NCBI RefSeq assembly: GCF_900107455.1
Contig: NZ_FNQB01000001.1
Span: 2,294,001 to 2,358,000 of the forward strand
Length of the DNA stretch: 64,000 bases
Direction of reading: 5' to 3'
DNA from: Asanoa ishikariensis
GTDB lineage: Bacteria; Actinomycetota; Actinomycetes; Mycobacteriales; Micromonosporaceae
Position 1 is the first letter of the stretch. Every line of letters begins with the position of its first letter. A program made the position numbers and the translations under genes. This document shows, piece by piece, positions 34,211 to 42,522 of this stretch. The notes under the pieces are model-generated. The model saw only the letters and a list, made by a program, of their open reading frames with translations. It had not been told where the DNA came from and searched no databases.

Positions 34211-34855
34211 TCACGGACCGTCGGCACCATCGGGCCACGCGCTGACGCACACGCGGTTGCCGGCGCGGTCCGCGAGGATCCAGCCGGAGGAGTCGTCGAC
34301 GATCCGCCCACCGGCCGCGAGCGCGGCGGCGATACGCTCCTTGACCTGTTCGCGAGCGACGGACACGTCGACGTGCATCGCGTGCCGCAACGGCTTCGCC
34401 GGGTCGAGCTCCTGCATCCAGACGGTCGACCCATGACCGAGCGGATCGACGGCGTTGTCGTCGGACGCCGCGGCGTACCCGAGCACAGCGCGCCAGAAGC
34501 CGACGTCGAGCGTGTCCGGCCGCGCCGCCACAGCGAGTTGCACCTCCTGCGCACGCGCGCGGTCGGCGACGGCTCCGTGCTCCCGCGCCACGGCCGAGAC
34601 GGATCGAGCAAGGTGGGCGTGCTCTTGCTCGAGCTGCCACACGTCGCGGGTCAACCGCACGCTGAGCTGGTCTTCGGCGACCGTCATCAGCACCCGCGCG
34701 CCCTCGATCCCGGGGACCCGCGCCACCGCCTCAGCCAGCCGCGCCGCCTCGACGAGCGACGGGACGCGAAACACCGCGGCTGCCCCGCCGTGCAACACCA
34801 CCCAGTCGCCGACACCCTCCGCGGCGAGGAACTCCTGCCATCCTTCTTCGCTCAT
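34211..34855 (-). CDS. Fusion of pterin carbinolamine dehydratase-like and glyoxalase-like domains
   Basis: The 214-aa protein seems to have two parts. The N-terminal 100 residues (GVGDWVVLHGGAAAVFRVP, EAARLAEAVARVPGIEGA, DQLSVRLTRDVWQLEQEHAHLA) resemble the 4a-hydroxytetrahydrobiopterin dehydratase fold. The C-terminal 105 (VGFWRAVLGYAAASDDNAV, STVWMQELDPAKPLRHAMHVD, GWILADRAGNRVCVSA) form a VOC/glyoxalase-like domain. This combination occurs in actinobacterial hypothetical proteins. The dehydratase HHPxW-type motif is not intact, so pterin activity is doubtful. Clear VOC metal ligands are partial (H in MHVD). Function is unknown. Confidence 0.7.
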   Translation of the reverse strand: MSEEGWQEFLAAEGVGDWVVLHGGAAAVFRVPSLVEAARLAEAVARVPGIEGARVLMTVAEDQLSVRLTRDVWQLEQEHAHLARSVSAVAREHGAVADRARAQEVQLAVAARPDTLDVGFWRAVLGYAAASDDNAVDPLGHGSTVWMQELDPAKPLRHAMHVDVSVAREQVKERIAAALAAGGRIVDDSSGWILADRAGNRVCVSAWPDGADGP

Positions 34856-34915
34856 GGAGACGATCGTCTCCCGGCGGGGCGGACCGGCGGAAGCTCCTGA
34901 ACGGCACGCTGACTG

Positions 34916-35212
34916 TCACGCGTTCTGGACGACCTCGAACTCCAGCAGGCTCGAGCCGGACGCGACCGGCTTGGCGCGGGCGCCCGCGTGTGCTTCCTTG
35001 GCCGGGCCGTTGGACCACGCCTGGAATGACTCTTCGCTGTCCCACTTGGTGTAGACGAAGTAGCGGGTCTCGCCCGACACCGGACGCAGCAGCTCGAAGC
35101 CGAGGAAGCCGGGCTGGTTCTCCACCGCGTGCAACCGGGCGGCGAACCGCCGCTCCAGCTCCGGGCCGGCGCCCTCGGGGACCTCGATCGCGTTGATCTT
35201 CACTACTGCCAT
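34916..35212 (-). CDS. Antibiotic biosynthesis monooxygenase (ABM) domain protein
   Basis: The 98-aa dimeric alpha/beta-barrel type protein has VVKINAIEVPEGAGPELERRF at the N-terminus, then VENQPGFLGFELLRPV, RYFVYTKWDSEESFQAW and a C-terminal strand LLEFEVV. This order and length define the ABM/MhuD-like superfamily of cofactor-free monooxygenases and haem-degrading enzymes. The haem-binding Asn/Trp pair cannot be confirmed from motifs alone. ATG 35212 was chosen over in-frame starts up to 35392 because it puts the first beta strand at the N-terminus. Confidence 0.88.
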   Translation of the reverse strand: MAVVKINAIEVPEGAGPELERRFAARLHAVENQPGFLGFELLRPVSGETRYFVYTKWDSEESFQAWSNGPAKEAHAGARAKPVASGSSLLEFEVVQNA

Positions 35213-35411
35213 GCACCTACGGTAGTCGTATGGACGGCGGCAACTACCAGGGCCAACGCCTTTTGAGTGCGGCTGTCGCGGCGTTCGCGGTCCTCGACGG
35301 CTTGGGCTTTCGGGTGGGTGAGGCGCACCTGGACGCCTGGCGGGGTGCTGGAGAGTCGCCTCGAACGCATCGTGCGGGCGCTTCAGGCACAAGCACCAGA
35401 GATGCCGCGCG

Positions 35412-35771
35412 TTGCGCGCCGGCCACTACGGCCGCGGCCTGCGGGTGCGGCAGGCCGTCGCGACCACGGCCGGCCGGCTTCCGGCCCGCTGGGTCATCCA
35501 CACCGTCGGGCCGGTGTGGAGCCCCACCGAAGACCGTTCCCCGTTGCTGCGCGCCTGCTACCAGAACTCGCTCGTCGTCGCGGCCGAGCTTGGCGCGCGG
35601 TCGGTGGCGTTCCCGCTGATCTCGTCCGGCGTGTACCGCTGGCCCAAGGAGGACGCGGCCGCCCAGGCGCTGACCGCGCTGCGGACGCCGCCGCCGTCGA
35701 TCGAGCTTGTCCGGCTCGTCCTGTTCGACGACGACGCCCGGCACGCCGCCGAACGAGTCAGGCAGCGCTAG
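35412..35771 (+). pseudogene. Macro-domain (ADP-ribose-binding) remnant, N-terminus lost
   Basis: The 119 residues match only the C-terminal part of a macro domain. They include GRLPARWVIHTVGPVW, a helix (LLRACYQNSLVVAAELG), the phosphate-loop strand SVAFPLISSGVYRWP and a final strand VRLVLFDDDA. The first half, including the ADP-ribose-binding Asp and the GGGVDGAI loop, is missing. In-frame codons just upstream still read CRAL before RAGHYGRGL, as in intact homologues, but then the similarity ends. The 200 bp before it (35213-35411) hold no recognisable coding. It is most likely a truncated, inactive gene. Confidence 0.65.
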
Positions 35772-36145
35772 GCGCCAGCGCCGGCCTGCCGGCGGCGGAA
35801 CTCTTCGAACGGCAGCCGGTCGAAGATGAAGCGGTTGTGGACGATCTTTCCGTCGCGGACGGTGACACATTCGGCTGCCGGCGCGCTCGCGGCCGGGATC
35901 GTCTCCGTGTCGTACATGAGCAGGGCCGTCGTGTCGTCGCCGAACGCGGAGATCAGCTCCGCGCGGACCAGGAACTGTTCGGCGAACGGCCGCAGGAACT
36001 CGCGGTACGCCTGGATGCCGGTGAGCCGCCCGGCCGGGGCGTCGAGCACGACGTCGTCCGCGAGGTAGGTCATCGCCGCGGTCAGGTCCTTGCCGGTCCA
36101 CGCGCGGTGGTGGGACAGGGCGATCTGCAATGCTGAGCTAGTCAT
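35768..36145 (-). CDS. NTF2/SnoaL-like protein
   Basis: The 125-aa protein has a typical SnoaL-like pattern: helix IALSHHRAWTGKDLTAAMTYL, strand DDVVLDAPAGRLTGIQAYREFL, FGDDTTALLMYDTETI and the closing VRDGKIVHNRFIFDR. Such proteins are small-molecule isomerases, cyclases or binding proteins. The gene is divergent (65-bp gap) from an ECF sigma factor that itself ends in a SnoaL-like domain, so the two are probably co-regulated. It overlaps the end of the macro remnant by 4 bp. Confidence 0.85.
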   Translation of the reverse strand: MTSSALQIALSHHRAWTGKDLTAAMTYLADDVVLDAPAGRLTGIQAYREFLRPFAEQFLVRAELISAFGDDTTALLMYDTETIPAASAPAAECVTVRDGKIVHNRFIFDRLPFEEFRRRQAGAGA

Positions 36146-36210
36146 GATCTCTTCCTCGATCTCGATGTGGTGCCTGTAACGACACCGACGACCCGGAGAA
36201 CGGAACGGCT

Positions 36211-37125
36211 GTGACGCAGGTCACTTTCGAGGATCTGGTGGCGACGCACCGGCGCGAGTTGTTGGTGCACTGCTACCGGCTCCTGGGCTCGGTCACCGAC
36301 GCCGAGGACGTACTTCAGGAGACCCTGCTGGCGGCCTGGCGCGGCCTGGACGGCTTCGAGGGTCGCGCGTCCGTGCGGTCCTGGCTCTACCGGATCGCCA
36401 CCAATCGCTGTCTCAACGCGCTCCGCGATCGCGGCCGGCGGATCCCGGCCGAGCCGACGCCGCCGTTCGAGCCACCGGAGCCCAGTCGGCGTGGTGACGT
36501 GAGCTGGCTGCAGCCGTACCCGGACGCGTTGCTGCCGGACACCGATCCCGGCCCTGAGGCGCGCTACACCAACCGGGAGGCGATCGAACTCGCGTTCATC
36601 GCCGCGTTGCAGCGGCTCACCCCCCGGCAGGCCGCGGTGTTGGTGCTCTGCGACGTGCTGGGGTATCCACTCGACGCGGTCGCACCCATGTTGGACACCA
36701 CGCCGATTGCCGTGAAAGGCCTGCTGCAGCGGGCCCGCGGTGCGATCGAACGACACCGTGAGGCGCCGCCCGCCGCTGGGTCCACACAGGAACGCCGGCT
36801 CGTCGACCGCTTCGCCGAGGCCTTCGCCGGCGACGACATCGACACCCTGGTCGGTCTGCTCACCGACGAGGCATGGCTGGCGATGCCGCCCGCCCCGCAC
36901 GAGTACCACGGCCCGGTGGCGATCGCCTCGTTCCTGCGGGCCAGCGCCGCCTGGCGCCTCAGCCAGGGGCTACGAACCCGGCTGAGCCCTGTCCGCATGA
37001 ATGGGCAGCCGGCGTTCGCTTCGCGACTTGTCGGAGACGCGTTCGAACGACCCGGTGGGCTGATCGTGCTCACGCTCGGCGGGGACGGCGTACGCGGAAT
37101 GACCTTGTTCCTCCACGACATCTGA
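36211..37125 (+). CDS. ECF sigma factor with C-terminal SnoaL-like domain
   Basis: The 304-aa protein has sigma region 2 (FEDLVATHRRELLVHCYRLL, SVTDAEDVLQETLLAAWRGL, VRSWLYRIATNRCLNALRD) and region 4 (LTPRQAAVLVLCDVLGYPLD, PIAVKGLLQRARGAIERHR). A 110-residue C-terminal SnoaL-like extension follows (RLVDRFAEAFAGDDIDTLVGLL to VRGMTLFLHDI). Fused SnoaL domains in ECF families such as SigG/SigJ-like groups replace an anti-sigma factor in controlling activity. The divergent NTF2-like gene is a likely target. GTG 36211 is the chosen start. The aquaporin gene follows after 40 bp. Confidence 0.9.
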   Translation: MTQVTFEDLVATHRRELLVHCYRLLGSVTDAEDVLQETLLAAWRGLDGFEGRASVRSWLYRIATNRCLNALRDRGRRIPAEPTPPFEPPEPSRRGDVSWLQPYPDALLPDTDPGPEARYTNREAIELAFIAALQRLTPRQAAVLVLCDVLGYPLDAVAPMLDTTPIAVKGLLQRARGAIERHREAPPAAGSTQERRLVDRFAEAFAGDDIDTLVGLLTDEAWLAMPPAPHEYHGPVAIASFLRASAAWRLSQGLRTRLSPVRMNGQPAFASRLVGDAFERPGGLIVLTLGGDGVRGMTLFLHDI

Positions 37126-37165
37126 GTCGCCCCGAAGGGGACAAAGGGGAAATAAAGTAGGTCTC

Positions 37166-37993
37166 ATGACCACGCCGAACGACGCTCAGCAGGCCGAGAT
37201 CGGGCTTCGGTCGTTCGGGCGGCCCAACTCGGTCGTCAGCCAGTTCGACTTCTGGAACGACCGCTACGAGGGGCGCCGGCTCTTCTCGGAGGTGCTGGGA
37301 ACCTTCTTCCTCGTGCTCGTCGCCGTCGGTGGCGGCCTGGTCAACGCCCGCTTCGGAGGCGATGCCGTGCCGGCCGCGGCGCGGGTCGTGGCGCCGGCGC
37401 TGATGGTGAGCGCGATCATCCTGTTCATGGGTACGGTCTCCGGCGCGCACCTCAACCCGGCCGTCAGCATGGCCTTCGCGCTGCGCGGTGACTTTCCGTG
37501 GAAGCGGGTCCCCGCGTACATCGTGGCCCAGTTCGTCGGCGCCGCCCTCGCCACGCTGCTGTTGTGGGCACTGGTCGGCAAGCACGGCACCGCCGGCCTC
37601 ACCCTCCCTGGCGCCGGCATCTCCACGACGACGGCGATGATCTGGGAACTGGTCCTGACCACCGGGCTGGTCAGCATCATCCTGGGCACGGCGTCCGGAG
37701 CCCAGCAGATCGGTCCGCTGGCGGCGATCGGTGTGGGCAGCTACATCGCGCTGGCCGGGCTTTGGGGAGCACCGGTCAGCGGCGCGTCGATGAACCCGGT
37801 CCGCTCACTCGGCCCGGCGCTGGTGCTCACCCACTGGACCTCCTGGTGGGCGTACCTCGTCGGACCGGTGGCGGGCGCGACCATCGCCGTCGGCTTCGCC
37901 CACGTGCTGCGCGGCCGCGGCGGCGGACGAAGCGGCGTCGAAGCCGCGATGGGCACCCTCGGCGCGCACTGGCACTCGAACCCCCGGAAGTGA
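37166..37993 (+). CDS. MIP family channel (aquaporin/glycerol facilitator)
   Basis: The 275-aa membrane protein has six membrane helices and both half-helices of the aquaporin fold. The first signature is SGAHLNPAVSMAFAL (NPA). The second is SGASMNPVRSLGPAL, where NPA is changed to NPV. The first helix is EVLGTFFLVLVAVGGGLV. MIP proteins conduct water or small neutral solutes across the cell membrane. The altered second NPA and the 40-residue hydrophilic N-terminus are modest deviations. The 3' 189 bp are overlapped antisense by the convergent dehydrogenase frame. Confidence 0.9.
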   Translation: MTTPNDAQQAEIGLRSFGRPNSVVSQFDFWNDRYEGRRLFSEVLGTFFLVLVAVGGGLVNARFGGDAVPAAARVVAPALMVSAIILFMGTVSGAHLNPAVSMAFALRGDFPWKRVPAYIVAQFVGAALATLLLWALVGKHGTAGLTLPGAGISTTTAMIWELVLTTGLVSIILGTASGAQQIGPLAAIGVGSYIALAGLWGAPVSGASMNPVRSLGPALVLTHWTSWWAYLVGPVAGATIAVGFAHVLRGRGGGRSGVEAAMGTLGAHWHSNPRK

Positions 37994-39616
37994 AGCCGTG
38001 CGGAGCAGCTCCTCCTCGGCGGCCTGGCTCCAGTGGATGCGGTCCAGGCGTTCTCCGACGTCGGGCACTACGCCCCGCAGTTCCGTCAGCGCGGTCAGCG
38101 GCAGTGGCCCGCGAAGGTTCGGGAAGATGACCACCTTGCCGCCGAAGCGCCCCTCGGCGACCGCGCGCAGCGCGTCCGGCGCCGCGTCCAGCCCGCCGAT
38201 CGCGGCGACCGACCGGTTCGGCTGGACCGCGCCGCTCTCGATGCGGTCGCGTGCCTGGCACAGGTCGGCGACCGTCGACCCGCTCGTCCCGACGGCCCGC
38301 ACGCCGCGGTGCGCGACCGCGGTGAGATCCCACGCGCAGCGCGTGCCGCGGGGGAGCCCGGCGAACAGGTTGATCACTCCGCCGTCGGCCAGGTGCTCGA
38401 ACGCCGTCTCGACGGCCGTGGCGGCCGGGGCCGTCACCACGACGTCGTCGAACCCCGCACCGCCCGTCACGTCGTTCAGCTTCTTCGCGAACGTCTCGGC
38501 GTCGCCGCACTCGCGCTCCGAGAGGAACGTGAGTACGTCCGGCGCGATACGACCGAACCCGCGCCCCGCCCGCCCGCTGCGGTCGGTCGCGACGATGCTC
38601 GCCGGTCGCCCGTCCCGTTGGAGCGCGCGCCGCATGTGCATCCGGCCCATCGGACCGCCGGCGCCCACGACCCAGAGGCGTCCGCCGGGCGACAGCTCGG
38701 TGCGGATCGGCGCGTACGCCGCCGCCAGGTCGCTCTGACCGGTGCCGAACAGGGCCAGCCCGTCGTAGTGCAACCGTCCGACGTCGACCCGCACGGGGTG
38801 GGCCAGCGGCTCTGCGGTGACGATGGCGCAGGTGCCGTTCGGCGCGAGCGCGTCGATGGCGCGCTCGACGCGTTCGGCATCCGGGCCGAGAACGACGACA
38901 TCGTCCACGACGTCCTCCGGTGCCCCGGCGACGACCTCGATGCCGGTGGCGTGCGCCCACCCGCGTACCCGTTCGGCGAAGGCGGTGTCACGGACGTCGA
39001 GGTGCACCCGGCGTGGGCGCCAGCCGGCCGCCTCGCCGAGCTCCACCCCGGCGCCGTCGCCGGTCAGCCAGACCGTGCCACCGGCCAGCCAGGTGGTGCG
39101 GTAGGTGACCGCGTAGGCGGCCTCGACGCAGGCCCACGGCTCGGCGAGCGCCGCCTCGGCGTAGCCCGTGCTCGACCGCACCGGCACGAGGTAGGGCAGC
39201 ATTTTCGGCCCGAGTACGGCGTACTGGGCGAGACCGCCGCGCAGGTCGTACCCGTAGCCACGGGCGACTCCGTCCACGGTCATGCTGCCCTGGACGATGA
39301 AGCGGTCACCGGGTGCGTAGGTGCCCCGCAGCTCCGGACCGACGAACGCCACCGTGAGGCATACCTCGTGCCCGGGAACGACCGGGAACTCGCGTACCCG
39401 CGGATGCTCCAGGCCGAGTCGCGCGATCTTGGCGTCGGACACGCTCACGCCCACGGCGTCGTGCCGCACGAGCAGTTCGTCCCGGCCGGGCACGGGCAGT
39501 GGCTCACTGACCGGGCCTTCCAGATCAGCCAATCCTGGGCCGGTCAGCCGCCACACCCGGTGCTCCGTGGGCAGCGGCCCGGCCACTTTGCGGTAGTCGT
39601 CGAGAAGATCCCCCAT
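37805..39616 (-). CDS. Zinc-type alcohol dehydrogenase-like protein (MDR superfamily)
   Basis: The 603-aa product is longer than ordinary medium-chain dehydrogenases. The N-terminal GroES-like part has LLVRHDAVGVSVSDAKIAR, FPVVPGHEVCLTVAFVG and YAPGDRFIVQG. Nucleotide-binding stretches follow (LWVVGAGGPMGRMHMRRAL), then FDDVVVTAPAATAVETAFE and DGGVINLFAGLP, as in L-sorbose-1-phosphate reductase-like enzymes. The usual Cys ligand of the catalytic zinc appears replaced (VSDAKIA). ATG 39616 was picked because family similarity starts there. The last 60 or so residues run antisense through the aquaporin gene and are Ala/Arg-rich, so they are probably not conserved. Confidence 0.78.
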   Translation of the reverse strand: MGDLLDDYRKVAGPLPTEHRVWRLTGPGLADLEGPVSEPLPVPGRDELLVRHDAVGVSVSDAKIARLGLEHPRVREFPVVPGHEVCLTVAFVGPELRGTYAPGDRFIVQGSMTVDGVARGYGYDLRGGLAQYAVLGPKMLPYLVPVRSSTGYAEAALAEPWACVEAAYAVTYRTTWLAGGTVWLTGDGAGVELGEAAGWRPRRVHLDVRDTAFAERVRGWAHATGIEVVAGAPEDVVDDVVVLGPDAERVERAIDALAPNGTCAIVTAEPLAHPVRVDVGRLHYDGLALFGTGQSDLAAAYAPIRTELSPGGRLWVVGAGGPMGRMHMRRALQRDGRPASIVATDRSGRAGRGFGRIAPDVLTFLSERECGDAETFAKKLNDVTGGAGFDDVVVTAPAATAVETAFEHLADGGVINLFAGLPRGTRCAWDLTAVAHRGVRAVGTSGSTVADLCQARDRIESGAVQPNRSVAAIGGLDAAPDALRAVAEGRFGGKVVIFPNLRGPLPLTALTELRGVVPDVGERLDRIHWSQAAEEELLRTASLPGVRVPVRAEGAHRGFDAASSAAAAAQHVGEADGDGRARHRSDEVRPPGGPVGEHQRRAE

Positions 39617-39692
39617 GTGCGGACGGTAATTGATTCGTCCGATTGGGGACCCCGACGCCGGAAAATTGCGTTCGAACGTGTACGTAACAGCA

Positions 39693-39726
39693 CCGCCGCC
39701 AGGACCATGGGCGGTCCTGGCGGCGG
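39693..39726. terminator. Hairpin terminator downstream of the M14 carboxypeptidase
   Basis: There are 14-bp perfect arms (CCGCCGCCAGGACC and complement) with a 6-base loop, 22 bp beyond the stop of the minus-strand gene that ends at 39748. Confidence 0.75.
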
Positions 39727-39747
39727 CGGGCCGTACGAATGGCGCTG

Positions 39748-42204
39748 TTAGCGGATCGTGATCGTTGCCTTGCGGAAGTTCTTGCCGTTCTTGTCGGGGT
39801 CGTAGTTGCCCTCGACGTTGCCGGCGGCGTCGACCGAGAACCACTGGAACGTGGTCGTCTCGGTCACGTGGAACACCTGACCGGGCTCACGGAACTCGGT
39901 CGCCTCGTAGCGGGGCGACTCGAGGGTGGGCCGGCTGCCGTCGGTCGTGTAGTAGATCGTGGCCGGCTCGTTCGTCTCGAAGTGCACGTCGACCGGACGC
40001 GTGAACCGACCGCTGCCGGGGACGAGGTCGGACTTCGGGTCCTTCTTGTCCTTACCCCAGTCGGCGGCGACCCGGAACATCTCCATGAGGCCGTTCGCGT
40101 ACTCCATCGTCTCGGAGTGGCCGCTGACCAGGTTCGGGTCGCCCTCCCACACCGGCTGGAACGAGCCGCCCTGCCAGTTGCCGGTGGCCGGGTTGTAGAC
40201 CGAGCCGCCGACCTCCCAACCGAAGGCGAAGATGCCGTACGTGTGGTAGAGGTCCTCACGCACGTTGCCGGCGGACGAGTAGAGCACGTCCGACGAGCCG
40301 CCGACGTTCTCCGGGGTGACAACCGTTTCCCGGTACGCCTTGACCTGCGACAGGATCCGCCCGGCGGACTGCCAGTAGAACGCCTCGTCGCCCAGCGGCG
40401 GACGCGGCGTGGTGATCCGGCCGTCCGCGATGTAGGCGCCCGGCTGCCAGAACAGCTGGCCGCCGTTGGAGTGCACCGACATCATGAACTTGATGTTCTG
40501 GAACCTCTCGACCAGCCAGATGATGTTCTTCGACTCGGGCTCGGACAGTTCCGCGGGACCCTGGTAGGTGCCGCTGGTGCAGCTCGACGACGCGCCGTCG
40601 TAGCCGTCGAAGCCCGACCCGACCCGGTAGTTGCGGTTGAGGTCGACGCCCCACGAGTCGCGGCGACCCGGGTCGTCGTTCGCGTCTTCGCAGTGGTTGG
40701 TCATGTTCTTCCGCTGCGAGGCGAAGTTGTAGAAGCTGTAGTTCGCCCCGTCGGGGTTGTTGGAGAGGATGAAGAAGACGTCGGTGTTGTTGACGATCTT
40801 CTTGGTCTCCTGGTCGGTGCGGTAGTTGCGCACCAGCCGCTCGGCGGCCTCCAGCGAGGCCGTCGCCGGCACCCACTCGCGGGCGTGGTCCTGCGCCTGG
40901 ATCAGGACACCGGGCTTGCTCTGGTCGCGGTGCTTGCCGATCCGCAGGACGGGGATCGTCTTGGGACCGCGCGGCACCTCGCCCTCCGGCGCGCCGACGC
41001 GCTTCAGGTCGAGGGAGTCCGTCAGCTTGACCGGGCTGGGCGTCGCGGCGACGATGCCGCTGCCCGCGTTGGTGCGGTACGGGTGCGCCCGGTCGACCAG
41101 CCCCTGCGACTGCGTCTCCAGCGCCGTCGACACCTGCGCGGCGGTGCTGGACACGGCCCCGTCGGCGTTCGTGGCGAGCAGGACGCGGATGGCCTTGCCG
41201 GTCACCTCGACGCCGAGCGGCAGGTTCGCGCCCGCTCGTTCGACGAACTCGACGGTGATGTCGTTGCCGCCCTGGTGGCCCCAGGCCGCCGAGCTCAGCA
41301 CGACCGCGGACTGACCGGTGCCGCCGATCGCGGCCTGCGCCTTACGCTGGTAGCCGTTCGTCCGGTTCGGCAGGTAGATGATCTCCGCGATGTCCGGGTA
41401 CTGGTCGGCGATCTCCTCCGCACGGGCGTACAGCTGCTGCGGGTGCTTGTAGCCGTCGATGAAGTTCGACTTGTAGCCCGGGCGGTCCGTCAGCGGCGGG
41501 GGAGCGTCCTCGAGCCAGTCGGAGACCTTGCCGACGGTGACGCCGCCGGTCGAGCTGGTGACCCGGATCTCGTGGGGACGGGCGTCCAGCTTGAACAGGT
41601 TCCGGTGGAACATGTACTCACCGGAGTCGACGAACCGGCTCATCGTGCGGGCGTAGCCCCAGTCGGTGGCCTTGCCCGAGTCGTTCTCGAGCTGCATGCC
41701 GACGACCGGGTCCGCCTGCGCCCCTTCGGTGGTGCGGGCCTCGACGTACAGGAAGCCCTGGTCCTTCGTGGTGAACCAGTCGGCGCGGACGACCCGCACG
41801 GTGTCCTCGTGGTTCAGGGTCTGGACGGACCGCGCGCTGGCCCCGGCGGCGGGGATGCCGCCGTCGGCGACCTCAGGCCACTTGAAGCCCTCGTTGTCAC
41901 CGAGGATCTTGACGCCCATCGCCTTGAGCTGGGCGACCTCCTCGTCGGTCGCGAACGCCTCGCCCTCGATGCCGTTCGGCACCCGCTCGAGGCCGTGCTC
42001 GATGTCGAATCCGGCGTCGTTCACCTTGTTGAGCATGGCGGCGCCGGTCAGCTCGATCCGGACGAGGCGTGCCCCGTCCTGGGCCTGTCCGGAGGCCGTG
42101 GCCTGCCCGGACTCGGCTCCCGCGGATGGTGCTCCCATGAGGACACTGCTCACCAGCAGGGCGGGCAGCGCGAGAAGTGCGATCCGCAGTCGTCTGCGTC
42201 GCAT
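39748..42204 (-). CDS. Secreted M14 zinc carboxypeptidase
   Basis: The 818-aa protein has a Sec signal (RRRRLRIALLALPALLVSS ending PSAGA), a propeptide-like region, and an M14 catalytic domain with zinc ligands in DHAREW (H440, E443) and the third ligand in MSVHSNGGQ. NNPDGANYS and GVDLNRNYRVG carry the substrate-binding Asn-Arg. TYGIFAFGWEVGG near the end of the domain supplies the catalytic Glu. A C-terminal chitobiase-like/Ig domain follows (RPVDVHFETNEPATIYYTTD). It should cleave C-terminal residues from peptides outside the cell. ATG 42204 follows GGAGGAAGC. It is monocistronic, with a hairpin terminator. Confidence 0.92.
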   Translation of the reverse strand: MRRRRLRIALLALPALLVSSVLMGAPSAGAESGQATASGQAQDGARLVRIELTGAAMLNKVNDAGFDIEHGLERVPNGIEGEAFATDEEVAQLKAMGVKILGDNEGFKWPEVADGGIPAAGASARSVQTLNHEDTVRVVRADWFTTKDQGFLYVEARTTEGAQADPVVGMQLENDSGKATDWGYARTMSRFVDSGEYMFHRNLFKLDARPHEIRVTSSTGGVTVGKVSDWLEDAPPPLTDRPGYKSNFIDGYKHPQQLYARAEEIADQYPDIAEIIYLPNRTNGYQRKAQAAIGGTGQSAVVLSSAAWGHQGGNDITVEFVERAGANLPLGVEVTGKAIRVLLATNADGAVSSTAAQVSTALETQSQGLVDRAHPYRTNAGSGIVAATPSPVKLTDSLDLKRVGAPEGEVPRGPKTIPVLRIGKHRDQSKPGVLIQAQDHAREWVPATASLEAAERLVRNYRTDQETKKIVNNTDVFFILSNNPDGANYSFYNFASQRKNMTNHCEDANDDPGRRDSWGVDLNRNYRVGSGFDGYDGASSSCTSGTYQGPAELSEPESKNIIWLVERFQNIKFMMSVHSNGGQLFWQPGAYIADGRITTPRPPLGDEAFYWQSAGRILSQVKAYRETVVTPENVGGSSDVLYSSAGNVREDLYHTYGIFAFGWEVGGSVYNPATGNWQGGSFQPVWEGDPNLVSGHSETMEYANGLMEMFRVAADWGKDKKDPKSDLVPGSGRFTRPVDVHFETNEPATIYYTTDGSRPTLESPRYEATEFREPGQVFHVTETTTFQWFSVDAAGNVEGNYDPDKNGKNFRKATITIR

Positions 42205-42522
42205 GCTTCCTCCTTGTTTCTGCGCGTGGGGGGTCGTTGCCGCTTGATCAGTCTATAAAGGACACTCGTGCGAGGGGTGGGTCCGATCAGCGTATGTGTA
42301 TCTCTCACTCCAGCGGCGGCGCGCAGCGGATCTTGAGTATTACTTGAGCTGCGTCGCCGGTTCTCGCCCGAGAAAGTCGGGACAGGCCTAGGCTTGAGCT
42401 TTGATCTGACGTGCTAGGCGCTGTGGTGGCCTGGGTCAGGCACGGGCGTCGCACGACGTCTCCCTCTCCTCGACCTGCTGTGGGCAGGCGCGTTGTCCTC
42501 AACGCTCTGAGAGGGGCTAAAA
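42205..42522. other. Intergenic region between divergent secreted peptidase and epoxide hydrolase
   Basis: This 318-bp gap is not convincingly coding on either strand. A relatively AT-rich stretch near 42247-42260 (GATCAGTCTATAAAGG) may hold the carboxypeptidase promoter. A GAGAGGGG ribosome-binding sequence lies just before the GTG at 42523. I see no strong hairpin or repeat. Confidence 0.4.
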
